Positions 16,716 to 24,517 of a stretch of DNA of 61,662 bases are shown here, piece after piece. Position numbers and translations under genes: made by a program. The notes under the pieces are model-generated. The model worked only from the letters and a program-made list of their open reading frames with translations. It did no database searches and was not told where the DNA came from. The stretch covers positions 1 through 61,662 of IMG/VR virus record IMGVR_UViG_3300035665_000034; one strand, given 5' to 3'. The stretch comes from a virus. How positions within the stretch are numbered: the stretch's first letter is position 1; every line of letters starts with the position of its first letter.

Positions 16716-17381
16716 TCAGACCTCGACGATCTTCCTGCCGCGACGCGGCGTCGCGCTGACTACGACGGCGGCCTCGCCGCTCGGCGTGGTCTCGACGTGC
16801 TCGGCGCCGAGCGCCTTGAGCTTCGATGCGTCGAGCGACGTGGCTTCAGCGCGGGCGCGAGCGTGTTCGCGCCCTCGCCGCACGGCGGCCTCGACCTCGC
16901 GGTTGACGGGCTCGGGCGCGGGCTCGGGCGCGCTGGCGAGCGAGGCCTCGAAACTCGCCACGTCTTCGGCGAAGGTCTCCGTCGTCGGCTGGCGCTCGAT
17001 CACCAGCGACGTCGAGATCGAAGCGTCGACGGCGCGCTCGACGGCGGGCTCGTCGCTCGCGGGCGCGGCCTCGGCCTTCGCGAGCGCCTTCGCGAGCCGT
17101 CGCTCCAGCTTCGCGATCTCGGCGGCAGGTCGGCCCTTCTCGCGGGCGACCTCGATTGAGCGCCGGTACCACTTCATCGTCCTGTCGCTCGGCAGCCCAC
17201 GAGGGATGTGCTCGGTGCTCGTCGCGCTGCCCGCGACGCGGGGCGCGCGCCCCGATGCGCCCGCCTCCGCGCTCGCGGCGCGGAGTTCCGCTTCGAGTCG
17301 CCCCATGGCTGCGCGCACGTCGCGCAGCGCGGCGATCTGAATCTCGATGGCGGCGATGAACTCTTTGGCCTGCTCGATCAT
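16716..17381 (-). CDS. Hypothetical coiled-coil protein
   Basis: A 221-residue protein beginning MIEQAKEFIAAIEIQIAALR; helices at 1-40 and 75-105 are followed by a long Ala/Glu/Pro-rich linker and a basic tail TPRRGRKIVEV. Located after the HNH gene and probably in the same unit. No family recognised. Confidence 0.6.
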   Translation of the reverse strand: MIEQAKEFIAAIEIQIAALRDVRAAMGRLEAELRAASAEAGASGRAPRVAGSATSTEHIPRGLPSDRTMKWYRRSIEVAREKGRPAAEIAKLERRLAKALAKAEAAPASDEPAVERAVDASISTSLVIERQPTTETFAEDVASFEASLASAPEPAPEPVNREVEAAVRRGREHARARAEATSLDASKLKALGAEHVETTPSGEAAVVVSATPRRGRKIVEV

Positions 17382-17439
17382 GTTCTCTCTCCGTGCCGCA
17401 CGTTTCGGCGGCGTTCATGCCCGGCGTTCGGGCGTTTGT

Positions 17440-17790
17440 TCAGTTCGACGCGCTGCCGGTTTCCCCGGCGATGATGGCCTTCGCAAGCTCGACGTTGAGC
17501 TTGCGGCGGACGAGGTTCTTGATTCGGGCGACCGCGCCGCCCGTCGCGAACTCGCGCCAAGGCTGAACGCCCCGGCTTGAGTTGCACTTGCGGCAGGCCG
17601 TCACGAGGTTGCTCGGCTCGTTCGAGCCGCCTTCGCTTGAGCAGACGAGGTGGTCGAGCCCGATTTCCTCGGGCTTCGCGTTCTTCAACGAGGTGCCGCA
17701 GTAGGCGCAGCAGAAGTCGTCCCGCATGTAGATTGCGAGCCGCTTCTCAACTCGAATCCACTTGCTGCCCTGTCCTGCTTTGCGTGCCAT
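17440..17790 (-). CDS. HNH endonuclease
   Basis: A 116-residue protein with a complete HNH/zinc motif: CAYCG (about 29-33), GLDHLVCSSEGGSNEPSNLV with the catalytic His near 47, and CRKCNSSRG (about 67-75). Small HNH enzymes occur in phages as packaging nucleases or homing-type nucleases; here it lies near the TerS-like gene, compatible with packaging. It is expressed from its own cassette. Confidence 0.85.
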   Translation of the reverse strand: MARKAGQGSKWIRVEKRLAIYMRDDFCCAYCGTSLKNAKPEEIGLDHLVCSSEGGSNEPSNLVTACRKCNSSRGVQPWREFATGGAVARIKNLVRRKLNVELAKAIIAGETGSASN

Positions 17791-17874
17791 CTTCGTTCTC
17801 CGTTTCGTTCGTTGTGTCGTTCGCTTCTGAAAACGAATGTAGACGAAGGCGTTCGAGAAGAAAAGAAAAAAGTT
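17791..17874 (-). promoter_or_regulatory. Repeat cassette 7
   Basis: Tract 17857-17874, 15-nt spacer, TACATT, leader and GGAG before the HNH gene at 17790. Confidence 0.7.
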
Positions 17875-17919
17875 ACCTAGCCGTGCTTTTTGTTCTGCGC
17901 CCGTTCTGTCGCAACGCGT

Positions 17920-18240
17920 TCAGGCGCTCATCGCGGCAGCATAAACGGCGTTCGCCTCGTCGATGGCAGCGGCGTAGGCAGCGGCGTAGGCTTCGCAGGC
18001 GGCAGCGAAAACGGCGTGGGCTTCATCGCACGCGGCGTACATCGCTGCGGCGTACTCTCTCTCGAAGGCGACGGTGCCGGGAGCGGCGGCGCGGAACGCG
18101 GCAGCGTAACCGGCACCGGGAGCAGCAGCGCGAGCCGCGACGTAAGCAGCGTGGGCTTCGTCTGCCGAACGGGCGCGAACGTCGGCAGCAAATTCGTAGG
18201 CGGCCCCGAGGTCATTCGCGATCTGCTTTGCGTTCTTCAT
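17920..18240 (-). CDS. Ala/Tyr-rich repeat protein, paralogue B
   Basis: A 106-residue protein starting MKNAKQIANDLGAAYEFAAD. More than half of it consists of AAYxAA, AVFAAACEAYAAAYAAA and similar repeats, two cysteines included. Shares style and length with the protein at 12845-13171. Own cassette upstream and a GCGTT/AACGC hairpin after the stop. Function unknown. Confidence 0.6.
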   Translation of the reverse strand: MKNAKQIANDLGAAYEFAADVRARSADEAHAAYVAARAAAPGAGYAAAFRAAAPGTVAFEREYAAAMYAACDEAHAVFAAACEAYAAAYAAAIDEANAVYAAAMSA

Positions 18241-18319
18241 TTTCGTTCTCCGTTTCGTTTTCGTTTCGCTTCTGAAAATGAATGTAGACGAAGACGTTCG
18301 AGAAGAAAAGAAAAAAGTT
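18241..18319 (-). promoter_or_regulatory. Repeat cassette 8
   Basis: Tract 18302-18319, TACATT at the usual spacing, leader with GGAG before the ATG at 18240. Lies just downstream of the sigma-factor gene. Confidence 0.7.
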
Positions 18320-18364
18320 CACTGTCGGCGCTTTTTGTTCTGCGCCCGTTCTGTCGCAACGCGT

Positions 18365-18913
18365 TCAGGCGTTTCCGAACCGCTCGGCGAGCGCGACGTT
18401 CGCGCGGTGTGCGTTGAACAGGTCGCCTTGACCTGCGTCGCGCATCGCGGCGAGCACCTTCGCGCGGGCCCGCCCGATGAGAACTGCGCGGGTCGACGTG
18501 CCGTTGCCTGTCGTCGAGAAGGCCCGACGCTCGCCGTCGGTCAGGCGAGCGAAGGCGTCTTCGAGCGCGTGCTCGATCTCGCTCGCGCACTCTCGGGCGC
18601 GAAGCTCGACGTCGGGCGCGAACGTCTCGTCGGCGAAGCGCGCGTCGTCGGCCGCGCTGAAGTCGCCGTCGTCGAGCGTCGACGCGTCCAAGCTCGACTC
18701 GCGCGTGGCCCTTCGCGAGCGACCTCGCAGGTACGAGAGCGCGACGCTTCGAGTCGCCGCCCGAACGTAACCTACGTGCTCGGCGGTCGTGCGGTTCGGG
18801 TCGAGTCGGCCGAGGCACTTGATCAGCGCGTCTTGCGCGACGTCCTGCGCCGCGTCGTCCCGAAGATACTGCCGAGCGGTGCCCTGCGCCGCCTTCACGA
18901 GTTCAGCGTGCAT
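18365..18913 (-). CDS. Sigma-70 family (ECF-like) RNA polymerase sigma factor
   Basis: A 182-residue protein. Residues about 15-65 match sigma region 2: DDAAQDVAQDALIKCLGRLD, then EHVGYVRAATRSVALSYLRG and a basic RSRR. Residues about 130-165 resemble region 4 (ARLTDGERRAFS then TRAVLIGRARAKVLAAMRD), but the usual first helix of the helix-turn-helix seems shortened by about 15 residues. It would redirect host RNA polymerase to phage promoters. Third gene of the CobT-like operon; it overlaps the preceding gene by 11 bp. Confidence 0.72.
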   Translation of the reverse strand: MHAELVKAAQGTARQYLRDDAAQDVAQDALIKCLGRLDPNRTTAEHVGYVRAATRSVALSYLRGRSRRATRESSLDASTLDDGDFSAADDARFADETFAPDVELRARECASEIEHALEDAFARLTDGERRAFSTTGNGTSTRAVLIGRARAKVLAAMRDAGQGDLFNAHRANVALAERFGNA

Positions 18914-19328
18914 AGGAATGAAGCTCCTGCTTGACGGCCTCGATCACGGTCGCGTCAAAGTCCTGTTTCAGAATCCAGCGCAGATAGTCGCTCGGAACGT
19001 CGCGGAGCAGCTTGCCCTTGTGCGCGCCGAACCCGATCACGGGGCCGTCTGGCGTCATGTGAATCTTCCCGCCCTTGCCCGGCCTCGGCGCAGTCGTCGG
19101 GCTCGGCGCGGCGGTCGCCGCTGCCTTGCGTTCTTCGGCGATGCGCTTCGCCATGCCGCTGACCGACACGGGCGACGACTCGCGCTCGACGCGTTCTGCT
19201 GCGCCGCCGAACTCCTCGGCGAACGTCGTCGGACGCGGCTCGTCCGCTTGCTTGTAGGTCGCCGTCACCGCGCCCGGTTCGGGCTTCGCGTCGACGCTGA
19301 ACGCCTTAAGGAAGTCCTCGCGCTTCAT
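18903..19328 (-). CDS. DUF3820-like protein
   Basis: A 141-residue protein. The C-terminal 45 residues, with GFGAHKGKLLRDVPSDYLRW at about 98-117, match the DUF3820 / exonuclease-associated fold found in phages and in exodeoxyribonuclease tails. The first 95 residues are a low-complexity linker. Coupled to the CobT-like gene by ATGA and to the sigma gene by an 11-bp overlap. Biochemical role unknown. Confidence 0.7.
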   Translation of the reverse strand: MKREDFLKAFSVDAKPEPGAVTATYKQADEPRPTTFAEEFGGAAERVERESSPVSVSGMAKRIAEERKAAATAAPSPTTAPRPGKGGKIHMTPDGPVIGFGAHKGKLLRDVPSDYLRWILKQDFDATVIEAVKQELHSYAR

Positions 19329-21232
19329 CGGGTGCCTCGCTTCTTCAGCAGTTCGCGCAGGATGTGAGTCACCTGCGGGATGATGTCGGCGTCGGTCATG
19401 CAGACGCCGTGGATCGGGTAGAGGTCTTTCACGCCGTTGTGGACGACGCCGAGCCCGGCGACCTCGATCCCGGCCTTGTTCACGAAGTCGACCGCTTCGC
19501 GAAGATGCGGCAGGCCGTTCCGCGAGTCGATGCGCGTCCCGTAGTGCTCGGGGATTCCGTCGCTGACGGTGATCACGATCTTGCGGTTCTCGGGGCGCGC
19601 TGCGACGCGTCGCGCAGCGTGAATCAGCGCGCCGCCGTCGTCATTGTTCGCGCTCCCGGCGAAGCCGTTGAAGTTCGCGGCGCACTTCTCGACGCGCTCG
19701 CCGAACCGGATCATCCGCTTCTCGACCAAGCTCTCGGTGCGCGTCGCGCCGATCAAGTCGCGCGCGTCGACGTGCGTCCTCAAGATGTTCGTGAAGCTGA
19801 CGACCTCGTAAGGCACGCCGCACGCCTCGAAGACGCGACCCATGACGAAGACCGCGCGGAGCGCCATCTCGACGCGCCCGCAAGGACCCATCGAGCCCGA
19901 GTCGTCGAGAAGAATCGTGACGGCCGTCGAGGTCGCCGGGCGCTTCAAGTCGCGCGTAAAGACGCGGCGCTCGCCGCACGAGACGCCTGCAAGCGCGCGC
20001 GAATCGAGCCGCCCCGACTCCTGCTCGCCAACCCGAACTGCGCCTTGAGCGACGAGTAACGAGATCAAGCGCGACGTCGCGCCCTGCGCCGTCGTCTTCG
20101 AGAACGCGAGGGCCCGCGCGACGTGCTCTTTCGGCGCGCTGGACGACTTGATCTCCTCGAACGTGTCGAGCGCCTTCACGCGAGCAGGCGCGACGTCTCC
20201 GCGCCAGCCCGCTCGTCCCGAACGCGCCTTGTCTGCGGCGTCGCCGAGGGCTTCGAGCGCGGCCTCGACCGCACCCTCGAACGTGGGCGCGGAGAGCGCT
20301 TCGTCGAGGGCGATCTTCACCGACTCGCCGTCGGTGCCCGAGTCGCCCTTGACCTTGCCGCCCTTGGCATCTTCGGCCTCTTCGCCCTCTTCGCCGTCGC
20401 TCTCGGCGTCGCCGTCGGCAGCGCCGCCGCCGTCGGCAGCGCCGCCGCCTTCTTCGCCGCCTTCTTCGCCTTCCTCGCCCGAGTCGCCTTCGCTCTCGCC
20501 GTCGGCAGGCTCGCCTTCGCTTTCGCCCTCGCCGGGCTCGGCGGCGTCTTCGGCGTCTTCGCCTTCTTCGCCGTCGTCGCCGGGCTCGCCGTCGTCGCCG
20601 GGCTCGCCGTCGTCGCCCTCGCCTTCAGGGCTGCCGGTCGCGCCCGACAGGGCGAGGATGATGCGTTCGGTGATCTCGACTGCGCCGCGCGGCGTGTCGA
20701 CGGTCGCGACCTCGGCGACGAAGCCGTCGAGCACGCGGTCGATGGCGGCTTGATCCGCCTGCGCCCACGCGGCAGGCACCGCGCGCTTCTGCGCGCGGCT
20801 CATCATGCGGCAGATCGCACGGTGGAGCAGCGGGGCACCGGGCTCGGCTTGCTTGACGGCCCACGCGTGAATGCCGAGAAGGTTCGCGCGCGCCCCGGGC
20901 ATCCGAGCGCAGGCGCGGCGCTCAATACGAACGTCCTCAACCGCGTTCCAGATCGAACGGGCAATCGGCCCGAGCTTGCCGGCGACGTCGCTCGGGCGCT
21001 GGCCCTCGGGCCACATGCGCTCCTCTGCCACATGCGCGCACTCGTGGTCGAGCGCACCCTCGAAGGCGGCCCGCAGTTCGGGCTTGCCCTCGATGTTCCG
21101 CATCGAGGCCGGGATGTAAACCACACCTTGCTTCACGTCAGCGCAGAGTCGCTGCCCGCCGACGACAACCTTCACGCCGCTGTTCAGCGAGAAGGTCTTC
21201 GCGATCCGTTCTGCGTAAGTGTCGAGGTTCAT
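19325..21232 (-). CDS. CobT-like VWA protein with HExxH metallopeptidase motif
   Basis: A 635-residue protein. An N-terminal putative zinc-peptidase motif DHECAHV (about 82-88) is followed by a very acidic low-complexity linker of about 120 residues (210-330) and a C-terminal von Willebrand A domain with MIDAS motif LLDDSGSMG near residue 432. This is the layout of CobT-like partners of MoxR/CobS AAA+ ATPases; the ATPase is next door at 21366. Such pairs remodel or insert metals into protein targets; the phage target is unknown. Own cassette upstream. Confidence 0.8.
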   Translation of the reverse strand: MNLDTYAERIAKTFSLNSGVKVVVGGQRLCADVKQGVVYIPASMRNIEGKPELRAAFEGALDHECAHVAEERMWPEGQRPSDVAGKLGPIARSIWNAVEDVRIERRACARMPGARANLLGIHAWAVKQAEPGAPLLHRAICRMMSRAQKRAVPAAWAQADQAAIDRVLDGFVAEVATVDTPRGAVEITERIILALSGATGSPEGEGDDGEPGDDGEPGDDGEEGEDAEDAAEPGEGESEGEPADGESEGDSGEEGEEGGEEGGGAADGGGAADGDAESDGEEGEEAEDAKGGKVKGDSGTDGESVKIALDEALSAPTFEGAVEAALEALGDAADKARSGRAGWRGDVAPARVKALDTFEEIKSSSAPKEHVARALAFSKTTAQGATSRLISLLVAQGAVRVGEQESGRLDSRALAGVSCGERRVFTRDLKRPATSTAVTILLDDSGSMGPCGRVEMALRAVFVMGRVFEACGVPYEVVSFTNILRTHVDARDLIGATRTESLVEKRMIRFGERVEKCAANFNGFAGSANNDDGGALIHAARRVAARPENRKIVITVSDGIPEHYGTRIDSRNGLPHLREAVDFVNKAGIEVAGLGVVHNGVKDLYPIHGVCMTDADIIPQVTHILRELLKKRGTR

Positions 21233-21315
21233 TTCGTTTCCCTGTTTTCGTTTCGTCTCGTTCGCTTCTGAAAAACAAAGTAGCGCAGGGCGTTCGAGAA
21301 GAAAAGAAAAAAGTT
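21233..21315 (-). promoter_or_regulatory. Repeat cassette 9
   Basis: Tract 21298-21315 next to GTTAAC, TACTTT hexamer. Drives the operon CobT-like, DUF3820-like, sigma factor. Confidence 0.7.
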
Positions 21316-21365
21316 AACTTTCGTGCGCTTTTCCTGAACGCGTTGTCTCGCAACGCTTCGCGCGT

Positions 21366-22271
21366 TCAGCGCTTGACGTTCCAGCCCGTTACGCGCTGCG
21401 CGACGCCGCCCACATAGGCCCGCTCGGTCTTCCCGAGCTTGTCAGCGACCGCGTAGGCGTAGGCGAGTTCGACGCTGCCCATCGTCTGCGCGAGCGAGGC
21501 CCACGCGAGCAGGCGGCGCGTCGAGAACGTCGCCGAGGTCAGCGGCGATGGCGCGTTGAACGCCTCGCGGATTTCCCCTGCGACCTCGACCATCAGCTTT
21601 GCGCTCTCGGCGGCGATGCCCGTCTTCTCGACGAGCACGTTCGCCTCGACCCGCTTCGTCGGGTAGTCGCACTCCACCGCGACGAAGCGGTCGAGCGTCG
21701 CTTCGTTGAGACGGTTCGTTCCGGCGTAGAGGCCGGACTCGTCGCCCGATCCGATTGTGTTCGCCGTCGCGAAGACGCGGAAGTCGGGATGCGGGCGCAC
21801 GACCTCGCCTCCGTTCGCGGAGAGGGTCAGAACGTGCCCCTTTTCGAGAATCGCCTGAATCGTCAGGGCCAGCGAAGCGGGCGCCGCGTCGAATTCGTCC
21901 AAGATGAGCCACGAGCCCTCACGCATGGCAGCCGTGACTACGCCGTCGCGCCAAGCGACCACGGCGCCCGACTCGCCCTCGATCAAGGTCTGCTCGCCGA
22001 GGAAGTCGGACGACCGGACGTCGCCGTTCAGGTTCATGCGCCGCACGGGGCGGTTCAGAGCGCTCGCAAGCAACATGACGCTCGACGTCTTCCCGCAGCC
22101 CGTCGGGCCGTGGAGCAAGACGGGCAGGTCGAGCTTCACCGCCGCCGCGAGCGCGGCGAGCGTGCCTTTGTCGGGCGCGAAGCCGTCGTCCCACGCGGGG
22201 ACGAGGTGTTCGGTGTCGGCGTTCGTGTCGTGGATGGGCAGCACCACGCTGCCAAACTTGAGGTTCTTCAT
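21366..22271 (-). CDS. CobS/MoxR-like AAA+ ATPase
   Basis: A 301-residue AAA+ ATPase. Walker A GPTGCGKTSS at about 54-63, Walker B SWLILDEFDAAP at about 119-130, sensor-1 type VFATANTIGSGDES at about 164-177, and an arginine-rich C-terminal lid STRRLLAWA. The MoxR/CobS clade fits because the VWA partner is the adjacent gene. ATP hydrolysis would power remodelling through the VWA protein. Its separate cassette allows different expression from the partner. Confidence 0.85.
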   Translation of the reverse strand: MKNLKFGSVVLPIHDTNADTEHLVPAWDDGFAPDKGTLAALAAAVKLDLPVLLHGPTGCGKTSSVMLLASALNRPVRRMNLNGDVRSSDFLGEQTLIEGESGAVVAWRDGVVTAAMREGSWLILDEFDAAPASLALTIQAILEKGHVLTLSANGGEVVRPHPDFRVFATANTIGSGDESGLYAGTNRLNEATLDRFVAVECDYPTKRVEANVLVEKTGIAAESAKLMVEVAGEIREAFNAPSPLTSATFSTRRLLAWASLAQTMGSVELAYAYAVADKLGKTERAYVGGVAQRVTGWNVKR

Positions 22272-22350
22272 CGTGCGTTCCTTCGTTCGTTCGTCGTCGC
22301 GCTTCTGAAAACGAATGTAGCGCGTGGCGTTTGAGAAGAAAAGAAAAAAG
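22272..22350 (-). promoter_or_regulatory. Repeat cassette 10
   Basis: Divergent copy: tract 22335-22350 and TACATT are kept, but the leader is shorter and GGAG is replaced by AAGGAA before the ATG at 22271. Confidence 0.62.
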
Positions 22351-22370
22351 CAACCTACGAACGCGCTTTT

Positions 22371-22601
22371 TCAGCGGCGGGGAATCGCGTCGAGGACGTT
22401 CGCCTCGTCGCTCCACGCGGCCTGCGTCTTGACGACGTTCGCGCCGTCGAAGAAGCCGACCGTGGCGGGCTTCGAGCCCTTAACGAAGCGGACGACGTAT
22501 CCGCCGTCCCGGCCTGCCGCCTTGCCCGCCATGTAGATCGAGTCGGTCTCAAGAACCGTTCCGACGCCATCGACACAAGCTGCATAGGAGTAGTGGGCCA
22601 T
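22371..22601 (-). CDS. Small hypothetical protein
   Basis: A 76-residue protein starting MAHYSYAACVDGVGTVLETD and ending VLDAIPRR. No recognised family. Own cassette upstream. Confidence 0.55.
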   Translation of the reverse strand: MAHYSYAACVDGVGTVLETDSIYMAGKAAGRDGGYVVRFVKGSKPATVGFFDGANVVKTQAAWSDEANVLDAIPRR

Positions 22602-22687
22602 CTTCGTTCTCCGTTTCGTTTTCTGTTTCGGTTCGCTTCTGAAAACGAATGTAGCGCAGGGCGTTTGAGAAGAAAAGAAAAAAGTTT
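22602..22687 (-). promoter_or_regulatory. Repeat cassette 11
   Basis: Tract 22669-22686, TACATT, full leader with GGAG before the ATG at 22601. Confidence 0.7.
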
Positions 22688-22743
22688 ACTCGTCGTGCGT
22701 TTTGTTCGCGGTCGTTCTGCGCCAACGCTTTCAAGCGCTCGAA

Positions 22744-22953
22744 TCAGTAGCCCGACCCGATCCAGCGCCCGTCGACCTTGACGTCGAGGGACGAACGGTA
22801 GCCGGGGAAGCACCAGAAATCCCGGCGCCGCCACATGCGCCCGTCCTGCCCGACATACGCCGCGCCGACCCGCGTCGGATACTTGCTCGGCGCACCCGTG
22901 TTGAAGTCGGTCGACTCGATCTCGTGGGCGTCGTCGCGGGTCGTGCTGTTCAT
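22744..22953 (-). CDS. Small hypothetical protein
   Basis: A 69-residue aromatic- and arginine-rich protein (MWRRRDFWCFPGYRSSLDVK) ending VDGRWIGSGY. No family recognised. Own cassette upstream. Confidence 0.55.
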   Translation of the reverse strand: MNSTTRDDAHEIESTDFNTGAPSKYPTRVGAAYVGQDGRMWRRRDFWCFPGYRSSLDVKVDGRWIGSGY

Positions 22954-23033
22954 CTTCGTTTCTCCGTTTCGTTTTCGTTTCGCTTCTGAAAACGAATGTA
23001 GCGCAGGTCGGTTTAGAAGAAAAGAAAAAAGTT
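22954..23033 (-). promoter_or_regulatory. Repeat cassette 12
   Basis: Tract 23016-23033, TACATT, leader with GGAG before the ATG at 22953. The 15-nt spacer differs in sequence (GTCGGTTT). Confidence 0.7.
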
Positions 23034-23078
23034 TACTCGTCGTGCGTTTTGTTCGCGTCGCGTTCTGCGAGAGCGCCT

Positions 23079-23312
23079 TTAGGCGCGGCGAGCCTCGTCG
23101 GCAGCGGCGACGGCGGCGTCGAGAGCGGCATAGGCCGCGTCGAGCGCGTCGTTCAGTGCGCGTCGTGCGCCTGCGAAGTTGCGGGTCTGGGCAAGTTCAG
23201 CGGCCGAAGTCGCGCGGTCGTATTCGCGGTGGGCTGCGCGGCAGGCAGCGCCGTGGGCCATGTTCGCGGTTGCGAGTGCGTCGGCGTAGCTGGCGTTCTT
23301 CTCGGTGTTCAT
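23079..23312 (-). CDS. Ala-rich repeat protein, paralogue C
   Basis: A 77-residue alanine-rich helical protein, MNTEKNASYADALATANMAH, ending ALDAAYAALDAAVAAADEAR. Like the proteins at 12845 and 17920 it starts with a short polar head and continues as an A/Y repeat helix. Own cassette. Confidence 0.58.
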   Translation of the reverse strand: MNTEKNASYADALATANMAHGAACRAAHREYDRATSAAELAQTRNFAGARRALNDALDAAYAALDAAVAAADEARRA

Positions 23313-23391
23313 TTCGTTTCTCCGTTTCGTTTTCGTTTCGCTTCTGAAAACGAATGTAGCGCAGGGCGTTTGAGAAGAAAAGAAAAAAGTT
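23313..23391 (-). promoter_or_regulatory. Repeat cassette 13
   Basis: Tract 23374-23391, TACATT, leader and GGAG before the ATG at 23312. Last copy before the replication region. Confidence 0.7.
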
Positions 23392-23412
23392 TACTCGTCG
23401 CGTGCTTTTCTT

Positions 23413-23437
23413 GAAGTCGTTGAGCGCCAACGACTTC
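23413..23437 (-). terminator. Hairpin overlapping the end of the nuclease gene
   Basis: GAAGTCGTTG and CAACGACTTC form a perfect 10-bp stem with a 5-nt loop, at the stop codon of 23436-24107. No U-run follows directly; the nearest pyrimidine tract is the one in cassette 13, 22 nt later. Similar but imperfect hairpins follow most genes of the cassette region. Confidence 0.5.
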
Positions 23438-24107
23438 AGGCCGCGCGCAGCGCGTCGAACGCCTTCAGGCGCTCTCGCCACCCCGCCCATGCGCGAGCGA
23501 TCCCGCCCGAGTTCATCGTGAACTCGGTGCCGCGCTCGTTCGCGTGCGCGAACGTGATCCGCACTTCGTCGACCACGACGCCCGTCAGGTCGAAGATCGC
23601 GCCGACGTATGCAGCGCCCTGAAGTCGGTAGTCTTCGATCCAGTCGGAGCGCTTCGGCCGCGTCGAGGTCTTCCAGTCGTAGAGAACGACGCGCCCCGCG
23701 TCGTCGACGAGCGCATCGAGCGCGCCCGCGTAGTTCCGCTTTCGATGGGCGACGAACTTCTCGACGGCGATCACGTTGTTCGGGCTCGGGAGCAGCGGCC
23801 GAATCGAGCGCCACCACGCGCCTGCCAAGCGTTCGGACGCGGCTTCGTCGCCGGTCTCGAAGTAGGCTTCGATGGCCTCGTGAAGCGTGCGCCCACGGTC
23901 GGCCGCAGCTTCGCCGACTTCGGCGTTGCCGGGCTTCGCGAGCCAGCCGTTCAACGCTTCGCGCTTGTCTGCGGGCATCGTCGCGCGAAGGACCGTCGTT
24001 ACCGAAGGGTGCGCGATGCCTTCAGGCCAGACGTAGGCGCGACCGCCCGGAGAGTCGACGCGTTCGAGCGTCGGCCAGTCGAACGCGCGAAGCGCTGCAA
24101 CGCTCAT
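23436..24107 (-). CDS. PD-(D/E)XK nuclease, RecB/Cas4-like
   Basis: A 223-residue nuclease. The core motif is GALDALVDDAGRVVLYDWKTS (about 130-150), with the active-site aspartate in ALDALVDD and D-W-K as the (D/E)XK triad; GRTLHEAIEAYFETGD (about 68-83) carries the conserved histidine, and DYRLQGAAYVGAI the downstream QxxxY motif. Such enzymes process DNA ends in recombination. The ATG at 24107 overlaps the upstream stop (ATGA), placing it last in the operon from 25558. Confidence 0.82.
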   Translation of the reverse strand: MSVAALRAFDWPTLERVDSPGGRAYVWPEGIAHPSVTTVLRATMPADKREALNGWLAKPGNAEVGEAAADRGRTLHEAIEAYFETGDEAASERLAGAWWRSIRPLLPSPNNVIAVEKFVAHRKRNYAGALDALVDDAGRVVLYDWKTSTRPKRSDWIEDYRLQGAAYVGAIFDLTGVVVDEVRITFAHANERGTEFTMNSGGIARAWAGWRERLKAFDALRAA

Positions 24108-24517
24108 CGGAGACGCCCTGCCTCGCGAGGCTCCGGTCTCGTGACGAGTTCGCCCGCGAGCGTCGCGTTCGTGCGCGACGCGAACCGAACGACGGCGACC
24201 TCGGGCGCACCGACGATGAAGGCGAGCCGCTCCAGCCACTCGAACCCGACGGGCAGAACGAACTCGGGCACGTTCTTCGCGCTGTCTCGCGGCAGCTTGC
24301 GCGCGACCACGAACACGTCGACCCCTGTCCCGATGAGATAGGCCACCTTCGCGACCTCGGCCGGGTCGCTCGACTCGTCGACGCACGCGAACACGGCGCC
24401 CGCGCGCGAGCCGTCTTCGATCACTTCGCCATGAACGACGCGGTGGCCTGTCGCTTCGAGGCATTCGAGGAGCGTCTCGTCGCGAAGCGATCCCGTGCGA
24501 ACGAAGAACAGGTTCAC
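24104..24517 (-). CDS. Hypothetical Rossmann-like protein
   Basis: A 137-residue protein with alternating strands and helices (GAVFACVDESSDPAEVAKVA, then GTGVDVFVVARKLPRD) that loosely recalls nucleoside deoxyribosyltransferase-like folds; catalytic residues cannot be assigned. The GTG at 24517 overlaps the methyltransferase stop (GTGA). Confidence 0.55.
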   Translation of the reverse strand: MNLFFVRTGSLRDETLLECLEATGHRVVHGEVIEDGSRAGAVFACVDESSDPAEVAKVAYLIGTGVDVFVVARKLPRDSAKNVPEFVLPVGFEWLERLAFIVGAPEVAVVRFASRTNATLAGELVTRPEPREAGRLR

